64,000 bases of DNA from positions 29,146,770-29,210,769 of the forward strand of contig OZ020518.1 in assembly GCA_963971425.1 (NCBI GenBank), given 5' to 3'. The notes under the pieces were generated by a model. The model was given only the letters and a program-made list of their open reading frames with translations. It was not told the DNA's origin and did not search any database. A program made the translations under genes and the position numbers. Position 1 is the stretch's first letter, and each line of letters opens with the position of its first letter. Below, piece after piece: positions 32,707-45,147 of this stretch. Origin of the DNA: Bryoerythrophyllum caledonicum. Its lineage: Eukaryota; Streptophyta; Bryopsida; Pottiales; Pottiaceae.

Positions 32707-35700
32707 TAGTTCTTTGGTGAAATAGCATATTAATCTAAGTCAATTATTTTCACACATTGTCACAAATTTTCTGCTAAGGTACCAGAAAATCTTCTACCTG
32801 TCCACATAAAACTTTGAGATCTTCGTATGATTCACTTTTGATTTTTCCTACGGCATTATATCATGTAAACCTTCTTATGGACCATTTGGTTTCTCATTTC
32901 AAACAACATCAAGTTCCCTAAAGAAGAAAACGTGAATTGAGAATTTTTGAACCTCCATTCCTTGCACAATTTTTTTAAATATGCTACACTCCTTTTCTAC
33001 CTCTAAAAACTTTTGCACTACACAAGATCAAAATCCAATAGCATCGTGTGAAGCATGTTGTTAGTTCTTTGGTGAAATAGCACGCCAATCCAAATCAATT
33101 ATTTTCACACATTCTCACACATTTTCGGCCAACGTACCAAAGAAACCACTACCTTCCCACATAAAACTTTGAGATCTTTGTATGATTCACTTTTTATTTT
33201 TCCTACAGCATTATGTGATGTAAAACTTTTTATTGACCATTTGGATTCTCATTTAAAACAATATCGAGTTCCCCAAAAAATGTAACGTGAATTGAGAATT
33301 TTTGAACCTCCACTCATTGCACAATTTTTTTGAAAATGCTACGCTCCTTGTCTACCTCTAAAAATTGGTATATAGAAAACTAACATCATGCTAAACATTA
33401 TGGTAATTAATTGAGACCCTTTGAAATGCAAAAATTGGACACTAATTTAAGTCAAAGTCTGCTGATCCATAAAACGCAGGGATGAAAATGAGCCTTTTCT
33501 CAACTTCAAACATTATAATCTTTCAATCCGTGCGGTCAAACTTTATGAAATTTTGTGAGTACATTACTTTATAAGCCTTTATTGAGATCCTACGGTTAAA
33601 ACTACAAAAAAAACCTCAATTTTTCATGCAAGCTAATTGCACTAAAACAAGCATTTTTTACGAGTTTTGGTTGAGATATTCTTTACACCATTTATGGACT
33701 ATGGTACTTTGGGTATCAATAGCGAGGGTATCACAACCAGGGTATGATTTCATGGGTACCAACATCCGGTTATCAACATAGGTATTTGTTCAGGGTATCA
33801 ATTAGGGTTTGAAAATTAGGGTTTTCGTTGTGAGGGTATCAACTACGGATATCAATCCTTGGGTAGTCCAAGGAGGGGTGTGCGCGTGCACACCCGTGCC
33901 ATTGTTGTGAGGAGGCTGCCACTGTGAGAGAGAGGATTTGGAGAAGGGTTTGGAGGCTTGTGGGTTTGTGAGAGAAAGGCTTGTGAGAAGAGAAGAGTTG
34001 TGAGGGAGAGGAATGAGGGGGAGGTGTGTGGAGAGAAGAGTTGTGAGGGAGAGGAATGGAGGGGAGGTGGGAGGGAGAGGAATGGAGGGGAGGTGTGAGG
34101 GAGAGGTATGGAGGGGAGGTGTGAGGGAGAGAAATTTGGAGGGGAGGGGTGAGGGAGAGAAATTTGGAGAGAGGAAATTTTTTTTTTTAGGGCAGCCAGG
34201 CCGCAGCGCCTGCGCCAGGGCTGGCGCGCGTGGGCAAGGCCGCTGCACCTGCGCCAGGGCCGCAGCAAAAACGCGAGGGCAGCCTTGCCTCACAAAACCT
34301 AATTTTATGCCTCTAATTCAAACTTGAAGTGCAGATTTTAATGGCCACTTACGAAGCTCTCCCTCACCGTCGTCGAGAGGTTGCACGCGACAGGAAGTTA
34401 TCGGATGGAAGGAGGAGCACCAACTTGTGAGGGTGTACGCGCGCACACCCCATGAGGCGTCACGCGAACTCCATGGATTTCATTTTTAGGGTTTGGGTTT
34501 CCGGTTGCGGTGGCTAGGGTTTGGTTGCGGCGGCTAGGGTTTGGTAGTGGCGGCTAGGGTTTGGTTGTGGCGGCTAGGGTTTGGTCGCAGTGGCTAGGGT
34601 TTGGTTGTGGTGGCTAGGGTTTAGGGTAGTAGGCTGATGTGCCATACCATGGTTTTAATACAATACTACGGGCTACTCTCATTATTGAAGTTCTCAGTGG
34701 ATTTTGGTGTCACTCTTTGATGTCACTAGTTGACTCACTAGTTGTAAACATCTTACTTCTATTGAATTTGTAATCTTTGAACATACTGAAGTGGATGTTT
34801 TCATTTGGGTGCTCAACTCTTGGTTCTGCTCACCTTACACTATTGTATCTCTGACTAATCTTTAATCATCATGAATCTAATACTGGAGTTCCCTCATATT
34901 CAGAATTGAAACAAGGTCAGAAACTTACCAAATTTTCAAGAAACTTTTCGATGTTCAAATTTCTTCCAATCTACACACTACACACAAGTTGACAGAAATT
35001 AGTGAATGAAGTAAAAATACACATGGCCTTGAGGTTTCGATTGCAAGAGAGCTCACCTTAGAAACTGAGATGGGAAGAGACCTCTAGATTTGCATAGAAA
35101 CCTTATATCCTTGTTGGAACCTTGTGCTCCAAGTTTACTAGTCAAAGTTTGACTTTAGAACTTTGGACCTTTTGCTTTGTTTCTCCTTTTGTTTAAGCTT
35201 TTTACATATTATATTAAAAAAATTGGCTATAGCCTACATGTAATACAAAGATACTTGGGATTTTTTATCACATAGTTTACCATATAAATTTCATGCATAT
35301 GTTGCAGGTACAGTGGGAAGGGTTGGAAAACATGTTCAACAACAACGACATAATGTTGAATTAATGTTGAACGCCATCAAGCATTAGTGCGTGTACCGCT
35401 AACACCTGCAACGCATCTTCAGGTAAACATTTATTTTTATACAAGTTTAAGATTGATTGTTGATTGATCTTCTATACTATGTAATTTATAGAAAAACCTT
35501 TATGTGGATGTATAAACCCTTTCATTTATTAGCGATTGTAACAAATTCCAATAGTGTCAGTAATAGCAAGTAGACAACATAGTTCATTTTCTTCCCTAGA
35601 TTCAGTGGAATCCCTTCATTTCAGTTCACTTGGATTCAAAAGATTACATCACACATGATCTAGATTCATTATCATCATGTTAGAAATGATATAAGTTCCA

Positions 35701-38338
35701 TTTTACACCAATGTTTAGGGATGCAGAAGAGGTGTAACATATTTAACCCCTAAAGGATCAATTGTCAAAAATGGGCTTTTTGAAAGTTCGGTCATGTTCC
35801 TATGGTGTCAATTTCCAAAATTTCTCTTTGAAAATTTTATCATAGAAAGGCATTATCAAGACTTTAGTGGGAAAATAGTTTTTACCTAAATTGGACATTT
35901 GATCAAAAAGTTGAAGGGTTTTGAATTTCAAATGGGGAGAGCGGGCAAGTCGGGCAAGTCAGGCACGTTCAAAAACTTTTGCTATGACACTATGTTGAAT
36001 GTGAGATTTTCGGTACTTACAACTAATACTATTTCCCTTGATGTTGTCAAAATAAGTTCTTGTCATTAGTGAAAAATAGCATATCAACCCAAGTCAAACA
36101 TTTCACACATTGTCAGTCAGTGTTGGGCAAGGTACCAAAAAAACTTTTTGTTTTCCAAATAAAACCTAGATATTTTTTTAATTTTTCACTTTTTATTTTT
36201 TCCACAACAATATGTGGTGTAAACCTTCTTATGACCATTTGGATTACCAATCTAAAACATATTAAGTTCACAAAAAATTATAGTGTGATTTAAGAAATTC
36301 CAAACTTCCACTCCTTGCACAATTGTTTTGAATATGCTACACCCGTTCTCTACCTCTAAAAATTGGTGTACAAAGAACTAACATCAAGCTTAACAAGATG
36401 GTTATGGATTTAGACCTTGTGTAGTGCAAAAATTTGATAGCAAGTGAAGTCAAAGTCTGCTGATCCACTGCACTCAGGGAAGAAAATGAACCATATGCTT
36501 GACTTCAAACACTATAATCTTTCAATCCATGCGGTCAAAGTTTATGAAATTTTGTTTTATATTACTTAACAAGCCGTAATTGAGATTCTACGGTCAAAAT
36601 TAGAAATAAAAGTTTTTGTTTCCTTTTTTGTTCATTGCACTAGAATCCAAGAATTTTGAAGTGTTTTTGGTGTAACACTGTCATTGTACCTTCAGGGTTA
36701 ATGACTCTGTGCAAGGAGTTCATGCTCTACAAATTCTTAATTTTTTCATTTCAAAGTTGTTTTATCAAAAGGTCTAGTATCATCATCATATTTTGAACAG
36801 TGAATATGTATTTAGAAATATATCTTTTATCAAATGAATGGTGCTTTGAAGGTTAACAATTAGTACATGTATTTTGACTAATGTGCAGCCATAATGTTCT
36901 TATTTTTTCAATAGTGATAATGGACAGCCGCACGATTCAGACTCCTTCGATACGGCCACACATCCAAAGGGATAATATGCACTCCAATAGCTCTATGAAG
37001 GCTCGATTAGTACGAGCAGCACGTGCAAGGCAAATTCAACAGAGATCTGTTGGGATCAGAACATCTGAATTGGAGAGGACAGTTGAATTGCTTTCTGAGA
37101 AAGGAGATGTGGTGGGCTTAGCAACCCGGGAGCATGCATTCAAAAGTGGCATGGAATTGAATGGGTCAAAGTTGTTCCCATTTGAGGTGGCAGTGCGTAT
37201 CATTAGAGTAGATGATGCATTGCATTGGACTCGAGAGATTGTAGGAGAACGCCTTGGCATGTGTGTGGGCTTGATCATTCGTTGGCATTGATCTTTGCTA
37301 CGTGTAGTGACTGTAGAACCTGATATCACAGGTGTCCATGGTGACATTGGATCACAGATAGCGCCTACAGAAGTGATGGCCCCAGAATTTGATTTTCCTG
37401 AGTTCATCAACACACCAGGATCCACCTAGAGGTCTCGACGCAGTAGTCATGCTTCAAATGCGGAAGATGAAAATTCGCCGTTTTCCCAGCCTACTCCCTC
37501 AAACATCCAAGATTTGCCCCATGTAGATGGATTTGCTTATGTTAGACCAGCACGTCGTCCATATTCTATGCAAAATAGGAGAAGGAGAGATTCTAGAGAG
37601 CCATCATTGACAGAAGCTGCACCATCTAAGGTATCGCTTAGAAGCGTGCAAATTGCAATGACACAAGGAGGATGCAAACGCAATTGTTTGAGGGACGTTC
37701 CAGCAAGGTATCTATTGGACATGCGATATAATGCATGGGATAATGAGTTTTCAGTTCGAAGTACGTGGATGAGACAGATGCTAGTTTCTTTTTACACAAG
37801 GACGGAAGGAACTCATCGAGACAAGTTTATAACAAAGTTAGATGGGAAAGAAGTTTGCAATGCTTGCTACGCACTTGGGGTTGAATATTCACAGAGGCGC
37901 TTTAAACAATTGAAGAAGGATTGTCTAATATATGGAAGAGTAACATCGATTCACGGCAATACCCTTTCAGATCCGATAAGAGAGAGTACTAGAATGTCTA
38001 CAGCAGAGGCTTGCTTTGAATCGTTTGTCGATGAAGTTGGTTGTCCTCAACCTCATCGCTGTATTCGCCGTAAGAGTGACAACGAAGTGGTGCCTCTCAT
38101 TCTCCTTCCTATGAATACAGCCAAATTTGATGTATTCAATTACGTGAACGAGGAGGTCAAGAGTATTTGTAATGGGGAAACCATTTCTATGAGTTCGTTC
38201 CGGAGGATGTGGCGCATCAAGTATCCCCACGTTCAGGTACCTCCATTCTCAAGATTCTCAAAGTGTTATCATTTTTGGGAGTATAAATGTGCCATGGAAG
38301 GAACCACCAATGCGGATGCAAGGATAAAGATAAAGGAG
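32707..38338. repeat. 5.63-kb near-identical copy of 26874-32506
   Basis: A direct repeat starting exactly at the right edge of the gap and corresponding to the sequence that ends exactly at its left edge. The offset is 5,833, becoming 5,832 after a 1-base difference near 27095. The middle is almost identical (same minisatellite, same noncoding spacer). Mismatches cluster in the first 230 and last 750 bases. This is the pattern of two unmerged overlapping contig ends or haplotypes. Confidence 0.9.
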
Positions 38339-40111
38339 TTGTTTATGTTCCATCTACGCAATCAGATGGAAGAACGTAGGCATTATTGGATATTCAAGAG
38401 GTCGTGTTATATTAGCCCTGAGTTGTACATGTGCATCATAGTGGATGGCATGGACCAAAACACGACCATGGTACCGAGGATGCGTCAGACTGTGAAGAAC
38501 ATTGAGCACCGGTTTGTGAAGACCCATCTGTGTGGTGCTCTTGTACATGGCATTGGTTTATATTGCGACGTGTGGTTTGGGGCTCACCACAAACACGATA
38601 GCAATCAAGTCGTGAGTACATTGTTGTACGTGATTGGAGATGTGCTGCGGAGGAGGGGCTTTTTGCCACCAACATTGCGGATTCAGGTCGACAACTGCAC
38701 GCGTGAGAACAAAAATATTTATATGTTTGCTCTATGTGCTACATTGGTGGGATTGGGGTTCTTTCAGGAGGTGGAACTATCTTTTCTTATAGTGGGCCAT
38801 ACCCACGAAGATATTGATCAACGTTTCAGTTGTATATCAAATACGTTGAAGAGGTCGGACGTCGACTTGTTGAAGGAAATGATGAGTCTTATAGAACGAG
38901 GAACATCTCCTACGGAGTCATTTGTTAGCGCCCGGCTGCTAGAGAATGTATGGAATTGGAAATTGTTCATAACTCCTCACTTACTGACAGGTCAGGATTC
39001 ATTGGTGGGCATAACATTTCCGCACCACATGTGATTCTATATAGACAATCGAGAAGGGGCTCGTGAGGTTTGAGTACAACACAAGCATTATTGCAAGGAT
39101 CCATGGGGGCCGGAGGCAGGGACGAAAACTTTGAGGTCGTTGCCAAATAGGGATGAACGACCATCGTTTGCAGAAGTATTTGCAGCGGACGAACGGGAGT
39201 TGAAGGCGTTGGATGACTTCATTGCATATAAACAAAGGTGCATTCAAAGGTTGCAGCATGAGGACAAGAATCGTGAGGCAAAAGTAGAGGCTGAAAGATT
39301 GAAACTCTATTTAGCTGAATTTCCACACAAAGACCGTAGCAATGAGCATCGTACCACACCGTTTTGGCCTTCAGAGTTCTCCAACACCGGACCTACAGGG
39401 AGCGCATCTTTGGATGTAATGGATGGTGCAAGTGAAGAAAATCGCGAGATAAATGTCGTAGAGCAAGTAGTGGCCCTGCTTCCAGATGCCGAGGCTCGAG
39501 GATACTTTGGTCCTCGTAGAGGAAGACCCTCTAATCAAGCAGTGCGTAGGGCACAACAAACAGAGCGCAACTGTGTTGAGGAACGTGCCGAAGAAGGAAC
39601 AATGTATGAAGGTAATCACGACCCATTTCCACCATTTAATCCACAATCTGATATCCGTTGTGGACAATTTGTAGCCTTGTGTGTTGATCGAGCAGAGATA
39701 GAAGGCGGTGTACCATTCTATGTGGGGAAAGTGATTGAGGAAGGAAAAAACCGATGGAGACTTAAGATAAAGGTTTGTTGATATTGGCCCATCATCCAAA
39801 GGGGGGTTGCTGATGGACATGGGTCTTCTGCACAACGGTATGCAAATTGCATGGACTCAATCTGGGAGCCATCTGGGAAGAGGTATAGTTGGGTAGAGAA
39901 AGATGCATGCATTTTTTCATGGGTAGACACACCGGAATGAACCATGTCCGGGGCCAGCGGGTGCAGAAAGCGCAATGTATTTGGAGTGCAGGTTGAAAGC
40001 AGGATTCGCATTCTTCAATCGGCAAAGGCTCACATCCTACAATATATTGCAATGCAAACCGAAGCTATCGATGATGACCGTTTGCAAGCAGCCCTAAATT
40101 CTATGGAGTAG
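36920..40111 (+). pseudogene. Gene 2 of the TIR element: DUF7869-like, candidate DDE transposase
   Basis: One frame of 1,064 codons from ATG 36920 to TAG 40109-40111. It has no frameshift but six nonsense codons (TGA 37289, TAG 37427, TGA 39032, 39071, 39779 and 39938). A Cys-rich block comes first (GGCKRNCL, then VCNACYALGVEYSQRRFKQLKKD). It is followed by an RNase H-like core with VDGMDQNTT (Asp 38444-38446), LRIQVDNCTRENKN (Asp 38690-38692, 82 residues later) and VGHTHEDIDQRFS (Glu 38817-38819, 42 residues later). The C-terminal part has a charged coil-like stretch and a chromo/BAH-like GQFVALCVDRAE...FYVGKVIE segment. The HTHEDID motif is typical of DUF7869-type proteins. The catalytic triad and transposase role are my inference, supported by its position between matching TIRs. 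Confidence 0.75.
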
Positions 40112-40652
40112 ATAATGTGCCTTTTTTAGAGTATACTAGTTGTGTATGGTAATTGATATATAGTGTATGTGTAAGAGTAGTATATTCTAAGGGTGATGTA
40201 AGACGTTATGTCATTAATCCTTTAGAGTAAAGCTATGTTTACTATTGGTGCTAAGTCCAATTGTTGAAGCATCTATATTTAGTTTTCACCATTGTATGCA
40301 TTATGTACTATGTAGAATATCTTTTAATCAACTGCCAACCCTTGCAAAAAGTATGTTTTTTTGTAATTACGTCTGTTTATATACTACAATTCTTCAAATC
40401 TATCTTTGGAATATTGTGAAACTATATTAAATACACATTTATCTAGTATTAACGAGGGGCCACCACAAATTAGTTGAAAATGCCAAAAAATCGCTTCCAA
40501 TATGAACAACCATGATTGTACATAATGTTGTTGTAGAAGCTCAATTTTTTTTCCTTAGGAAAACATTTTTTTTCTTTGATTTTTTTTTTTTTTTTCAATT
40601 TTGCCACTTTTGTTCGCAATGGCCGCCGTTGTACCCAAGTGCACTTTTAAAT
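40112..40652. other. Right subterminal noncoding region of the TIR element
   Basis: AT-rich DNA after gene 2 with a long T run (40574-40595). Likely 3' UTR and subterminal sequence. No gene seen. Confidence 0.6.
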
Positions 40653-40683
40653 GGCCAAGTGCATAATTGCTTAATTGCGTGTT
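40653..40683. repeat. Right terminal inverted repeat (31 bp)
   Basis: Reverse complement of 10146-10176 with one mismatch. It is followed directly by GGAG (40684-40687), the right copy of the target duplication, and then by LINE A ORF2. Confidence 0.9.
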
Positions 40684-43600
40684 GGAGGTGTTGTGTTGTA
40701 TAGTTATTGGTATGTTTAGTGGGAAGAGGTCACTTTGTGGTATCTATTTATTATATGTAATATCGTTTGATAATTTCCATTGGCATAGGTAGGTGTGGTA
40801 TGTTTTTGGAATTTTGTATTTGTCTTTTGTTTTGTTTTCTTTGTGGTCTAATATTGAATGTATGGGAAATGTAGTTGGGTTATTGGTGATTTTAATTGGT
40901 GGTTTCAAATAAGGAGGATGTGGTGGTGGTGGGGGTGTATAGAATTTGTACCAAGGTTGGGTAAAATATGATGGTCGTGTGTTCTATATTCATGTTTTAG
41001 AGTTCGTGGTGTAGGGTGCTCAATGCATGGGTTTTGGCATTGTGGGTTGCATGTAGGATAGCAGAAAAGTTGTTCAGCTATGTTAAGGGCTTGTTTGATT
41101 ACTTTAGTTGGTGTACTGTAGTATATTTTGAATTCATCATGTGACATTAGATTTAGACCATTTGGGAGTGTTAAGTGTTTTATCTCATGTATGTTTTGAA
41201 GTAATAATTTGTTGAGGAGATTGTGATTTTGCTTAGGGGTGAAGTGTGGTAATATTTCTGATGATAGGTTTAGCCACATTTGTTCAAGAGGTGTGGCTTC
41301 AAGTGGAAAGTTTCTCGTTGTACTTCTCAAGTGAGCGCCTCCACATCGTCTGATAAGATAGAGTGTTCTTGTTGTAGGTGATCTTAAACAATCGTATTGT
41401 TTAATTCTCGAAATCTCTTGTGCTCCGCCGTATTTAGCAATTATAAAATGAGTAAGACCTCTATAGATTATTCCCAATTTTCATGTGTCATTAAGAGCAT
41501 TGCGTAGTTGTTCACCTATGCACCTTAGGTATGCGTTCTTTAATGAGAATGCTTCTATGCCAAACATATCATGTGGCAATTTGGTAATTACGTTGGGAGT
41601 GCAATTTGGTAGCCCACAAATTTTCTTTTGTATTGTTATAATTTTTTTGTCTAGTTTTTTAATAGTAGGTAGTGAGTATGGTACCGCGTAAAAACTATAA
41701 GCAATGCCTGCTCTTATAACTGTGTCTACCATGCTGACTTTTTGTTTAATAGTAGCTGGACAATTTACTAATTGGTTGCATTGTTTAATTAGTTTGGTGG
41801 TTGTTGTGTTTGTCTGTACTTTCCAATTCAATGATGGAACTAGTTGTATTCCTAGATATACATATGGCTCATTTTGATGTAGTATGGGAATCGGTTGGTT
41901 TCTGTATGATATATTTGCAGCTTGTATTAGTGCTTTGAAGACTATTTGATTTGTTTTGGATTTGTTTGGGCATCCAGTAATTGCACATTTCGGAATTCCT
42001 AGGTCCATTCCAATCCATTCGTAGAATTTGTCCATTTTATTAAGTTGATTTTTTATTGAGGGAAGTTTGTTTGTTATGATTGCAAGATCATCTGCGTATG
42101 CTATTGTATTTATTGTTGTTTTTGAAGTTCCCAAGGTATAGCCGTATTTTCCTCTTTGTAACCATCGTGAAAGTGGTTCTAGAAAAATAAGAAAGAGATA
42201 TGGGCTAAGTGTATCTCCTTGTATTGTGCCTCTTTGTATGGATATTTTTTGGGTGTGGCCAAAGTATTCGCCAATAAAAATGGTGTTAGACTGTGAGTAG
42301 ATATCTCCTACTAGTATTACCGCGTCCTCAGGGTATTCTAAATCTTTCATAATGGCTATTAGACGGGCGTGGTCAATCGAGCCAAATGCATTTTTGAAAT
42401 CTATATAGAGTAAATATATATCTTGGGTTGTTAGTTGTACATCTTCTAAAGCCGCTATTAGTAATTGTAATTGTCTAGATGTGCATCTTTCGGCACGGAA
42501 CCCTTCTTGGCTGTCATGTAGAATTTGGTGTTTTTCTCCGTATGCTGAGAGTATTGATGTTAGTGTACTTGTAAAAAATTTGTATATAGTGTTGGCTAGC
42601 ACTATAGGTCTGTGATTTGGTAGTTGAGATGGGTCACCCTTTTTGTATAGTAGTATTGTAAGGCTTATTTTCCATGATGCTGGAATTTGTTTTTGTTTAT
42701 AGCAATGTTAAAAGAATAGGAATAAGATGCGGTGGAAGTTTGTAGGCATGTTCTTCAGGATAGAGTTGGGTATTCTGTCCGGTCCTGGGGTTTTGTTGTT
42801 TGCAAGGTTTTTTAGGCATAAGTCAAAAGTTTCTTGATCAAAGTATGTATGCAGCGGAGTTTGTGGATGACCTCTTTTATCTATTACAAAGCCTTCTAGG
42901 TCATGCCATGGGTATTGTCTAACTCCGCATGTGCATTCAGGAGGGTGGTCTGGTAAGTAATAACATGTTGGAACAGTGGATTTATTAATAATTGATTGTT
43001 GTATGTAAATTTCATTGGCAATGTCTTGCGGGCTCGTTAGTATGTTATTATTGCGATCTGTGATGCAGTCTAATGGTGGTGTTTCTTGGTTTTTGAATAC
43101 TTTAATGTTTATTTTTTTTGGGCTTATTTCGTGTAATTGTCTGTATTTGGATATAGCCTTTTTTATACATTCTTTTGTGTATTTTGACGTGATTTTTCTT
43201 GCTTTTTTGTTTGCAGTCTTGGCTAGTGTAGCTAGATCATTTATCCATGGTTCAATAAGTAAGTCGTCATTTGGGGGTGGTGGGATCTTGACATGGGTGT
43301 GTTTGTTTAATTCATTGATAATTGGATGTGATTGCCATTGTGGTGTGTTTATTGTGATATATATTGCTTTTCTAATTAGGTGGTATGTTGCAACATGTTT
43401 TTTCCATGTTTTTGGGTTTTGTGTGGTAAGTATCCTCCTTGTTTTGAGATTCTATCATTGAGTGTAGGTATGGGTGGTGCGCTACACGTATTTTCTATAG
43501 CTTCTAATTTTTTTGAGTGATTTCGTCCATATGGGAGCATGCTAGTTTCCATTGATCGGGATTTAGACGTTCGTATGATAATATGGTGTCTAGGTCATTT

Positions 43601-45117
43601 AATTGTAAAGCGTTGTTTTCATAAAAGTTTATGTTGAATTTATCTAAATTATCTTGCGGTATAGGGTTGAGTATTCTAATTGGTCTCGAGGTAGGTGGTG
43701 TAGGGTGGCGTGCAATAAGTTTGTTTTGGGGTATGTGTAGTGAAATGGGTGCATGGTCAGAGTTACAATTGGCTTCTGTAATTGTGGTACATGTGTATAG
43801 ATTGTGATTTTGTGTTTTGATATAAAAGCCGTCTATTAGACTTGTATGTGTATAGTTGTATCCACCTTGTCTAGAGTAGTTTGTATTTGTTGGGACATAT
43901 GTTAGTGCTAAGCTATCAATATTTGTTTTCCATGCAAAATCTTCTTCTTGTGGTGGTGTGGTATTATGTTCATTTTGTCGTCCTATTAAAGCTATGTCTC
44001 TATTAAAGTCTCCACATAATATGAGAGTGTGGTTAGGATATGTGTTAATTTGTGTTGTAATAGTTTGTTGTATTATTGGGATTAGTTCAATATCTTCATG
44101 ATGTGAGGGCATATATAGGTGTATTAATAGCCATGGTTGTGTGGATGGTTTTTTATGTGTATAATTTGTAAGTAGGGTGAGAATTTTAGAGGGGTTGCTA
44201 TTTTGGTGATATTTCCTGGGTATGCATATTTGTGATTTATTAGTGTAAGTAGTCCTCCTCTAGCGGGTGTATAAGGGATCCGTTGTTGAATGCATCTAGT
44301 TAGTGCGTGAGTATTGTTAAATATTAGTTTATAATCTGGGAATAAATTTTGTATGTACTTTATTGACTTGGTGGCAGTTAGTTTAGTTTCTTGGATGGTG
44401 ATAATGGCCGGGTTTGTATGTAAGGCAAGTTCTTCTACTAGGTAATGCAGTATTTAGTGTAGCTGCATTCCATGTAACAATATTAGTTTGATGGCTATTG
44501 TTATGCGTATTGGATTGAAATGGTGATGAGATATGGGTCAATGGAGGGGGTTGTGTGTACTCATCTAGGGGTTCATAAATTCTTAGTGTTTCTTCGAGAA
44601 GATTGTTTGGTAGAAAAGGAAATTTAATTTTTAGCATTTGTATTGATGGTGCATTTTGTATCTGGTGTATGAAATCATATAATTCTTTGTGTATACTAGA
44701 TGAGGGGTTTATTATTTTTTGATTATTTGTAATATATTGTGTATATGGGTGTCCGATGTGAATATGCCTTTCGGGTGGGTTTGGTAGTGTAGACATCTTG
44801 TTTAATAGCTTGGCGGTCCAATCCGGTTCGGGAAAATTTATTAGTTGGTGTTCACATGAATTTATGTTAGGGCTGATGGTTGTTATTAGTGCAAATAATA
44901 TTTGTGCAAAAGGGTAATTTCTTATTCGGTTGAGATATGTGTTTAAGTGTGGGAAGTCTCTAATAGTAATTTGGTGATATTGGTGATTTTGTTTTAGGAT
45001 GGGGGAGAAACTTTTTGCAAGGTGTTGATACTCAGGTTGGAGAGTGATTGTACAAGAAACAAAGTATGTTTTGTATCTATGTTTATGAGCTGATGGGTGG
45101 GTTTCAAACACATCTGG

Positions 45118-45147
45118 CATAGGGCCAGGGTTGGTTTCAATATCCCC
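45118..45147 (-). other. 2A-like ribosome-skipping motif in LINE A ORF2
   Basis: GDIETNPGP followed by Met, in the same position relative to the endonuclease as in LINE B. Of the nine codons, seven differ from LINE B and all differences are synonymous, while the flanking N-terminal protein is not alignable. This implies selection on the peptide itself. Confidence 0.85.

Larger units (their letters stand above)
10146..40683. mobile_element. Giant TIR element inserted in LINE A, carrying two long genes
   Basis: This 30,538-bp element has 31-bp terminal inverted repeats (30 of 31 identical) and a GGAG duplication. It lies inside LINE A ORF2, whose frame it interrupts precisely. Contents: gene 1 on the minus strand (26689 to 10743, split by LINE B), gene 2 on the plus strand (36920-40111), and between them about 4 kb of repeats and noncoding DNA. 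LINE B adds 11,984 bp, and the suspected unmerged contig overlap with its gap adds about 5,833 bp, so the underlying element would be about 12.7 kb. Both genes read outward from the centre. Gene 2 has a DDE-like triad and is the candidate transposase. Both genes carry several stops, so this copy is defective. The superfamily was not identified. Confidence 0.85.

Noticed and set aside
26874..38338. A true tandem segmental duplication of gene 2
   Set aside because: The copies meet exactly at the N gap, with mismatches at the contig ends; contig overlap is the simpler explanation. Not excluded without reads.
36920..40111. Variant genetic code with TGA read as an amino acid
   Set aside because: The host genes at 53428-64000 end at standard stops (TAG, TGA) and have no internal TGA, and TAG and TAA stops also occur in the transposons.
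40905..42602. A 5'-complete LINE truncated at its 3' end
   Set aside because: The missing 3' part is at 7136-10145 on the far side of the TIR element, in frame, so the element is interrupted and not truncated.
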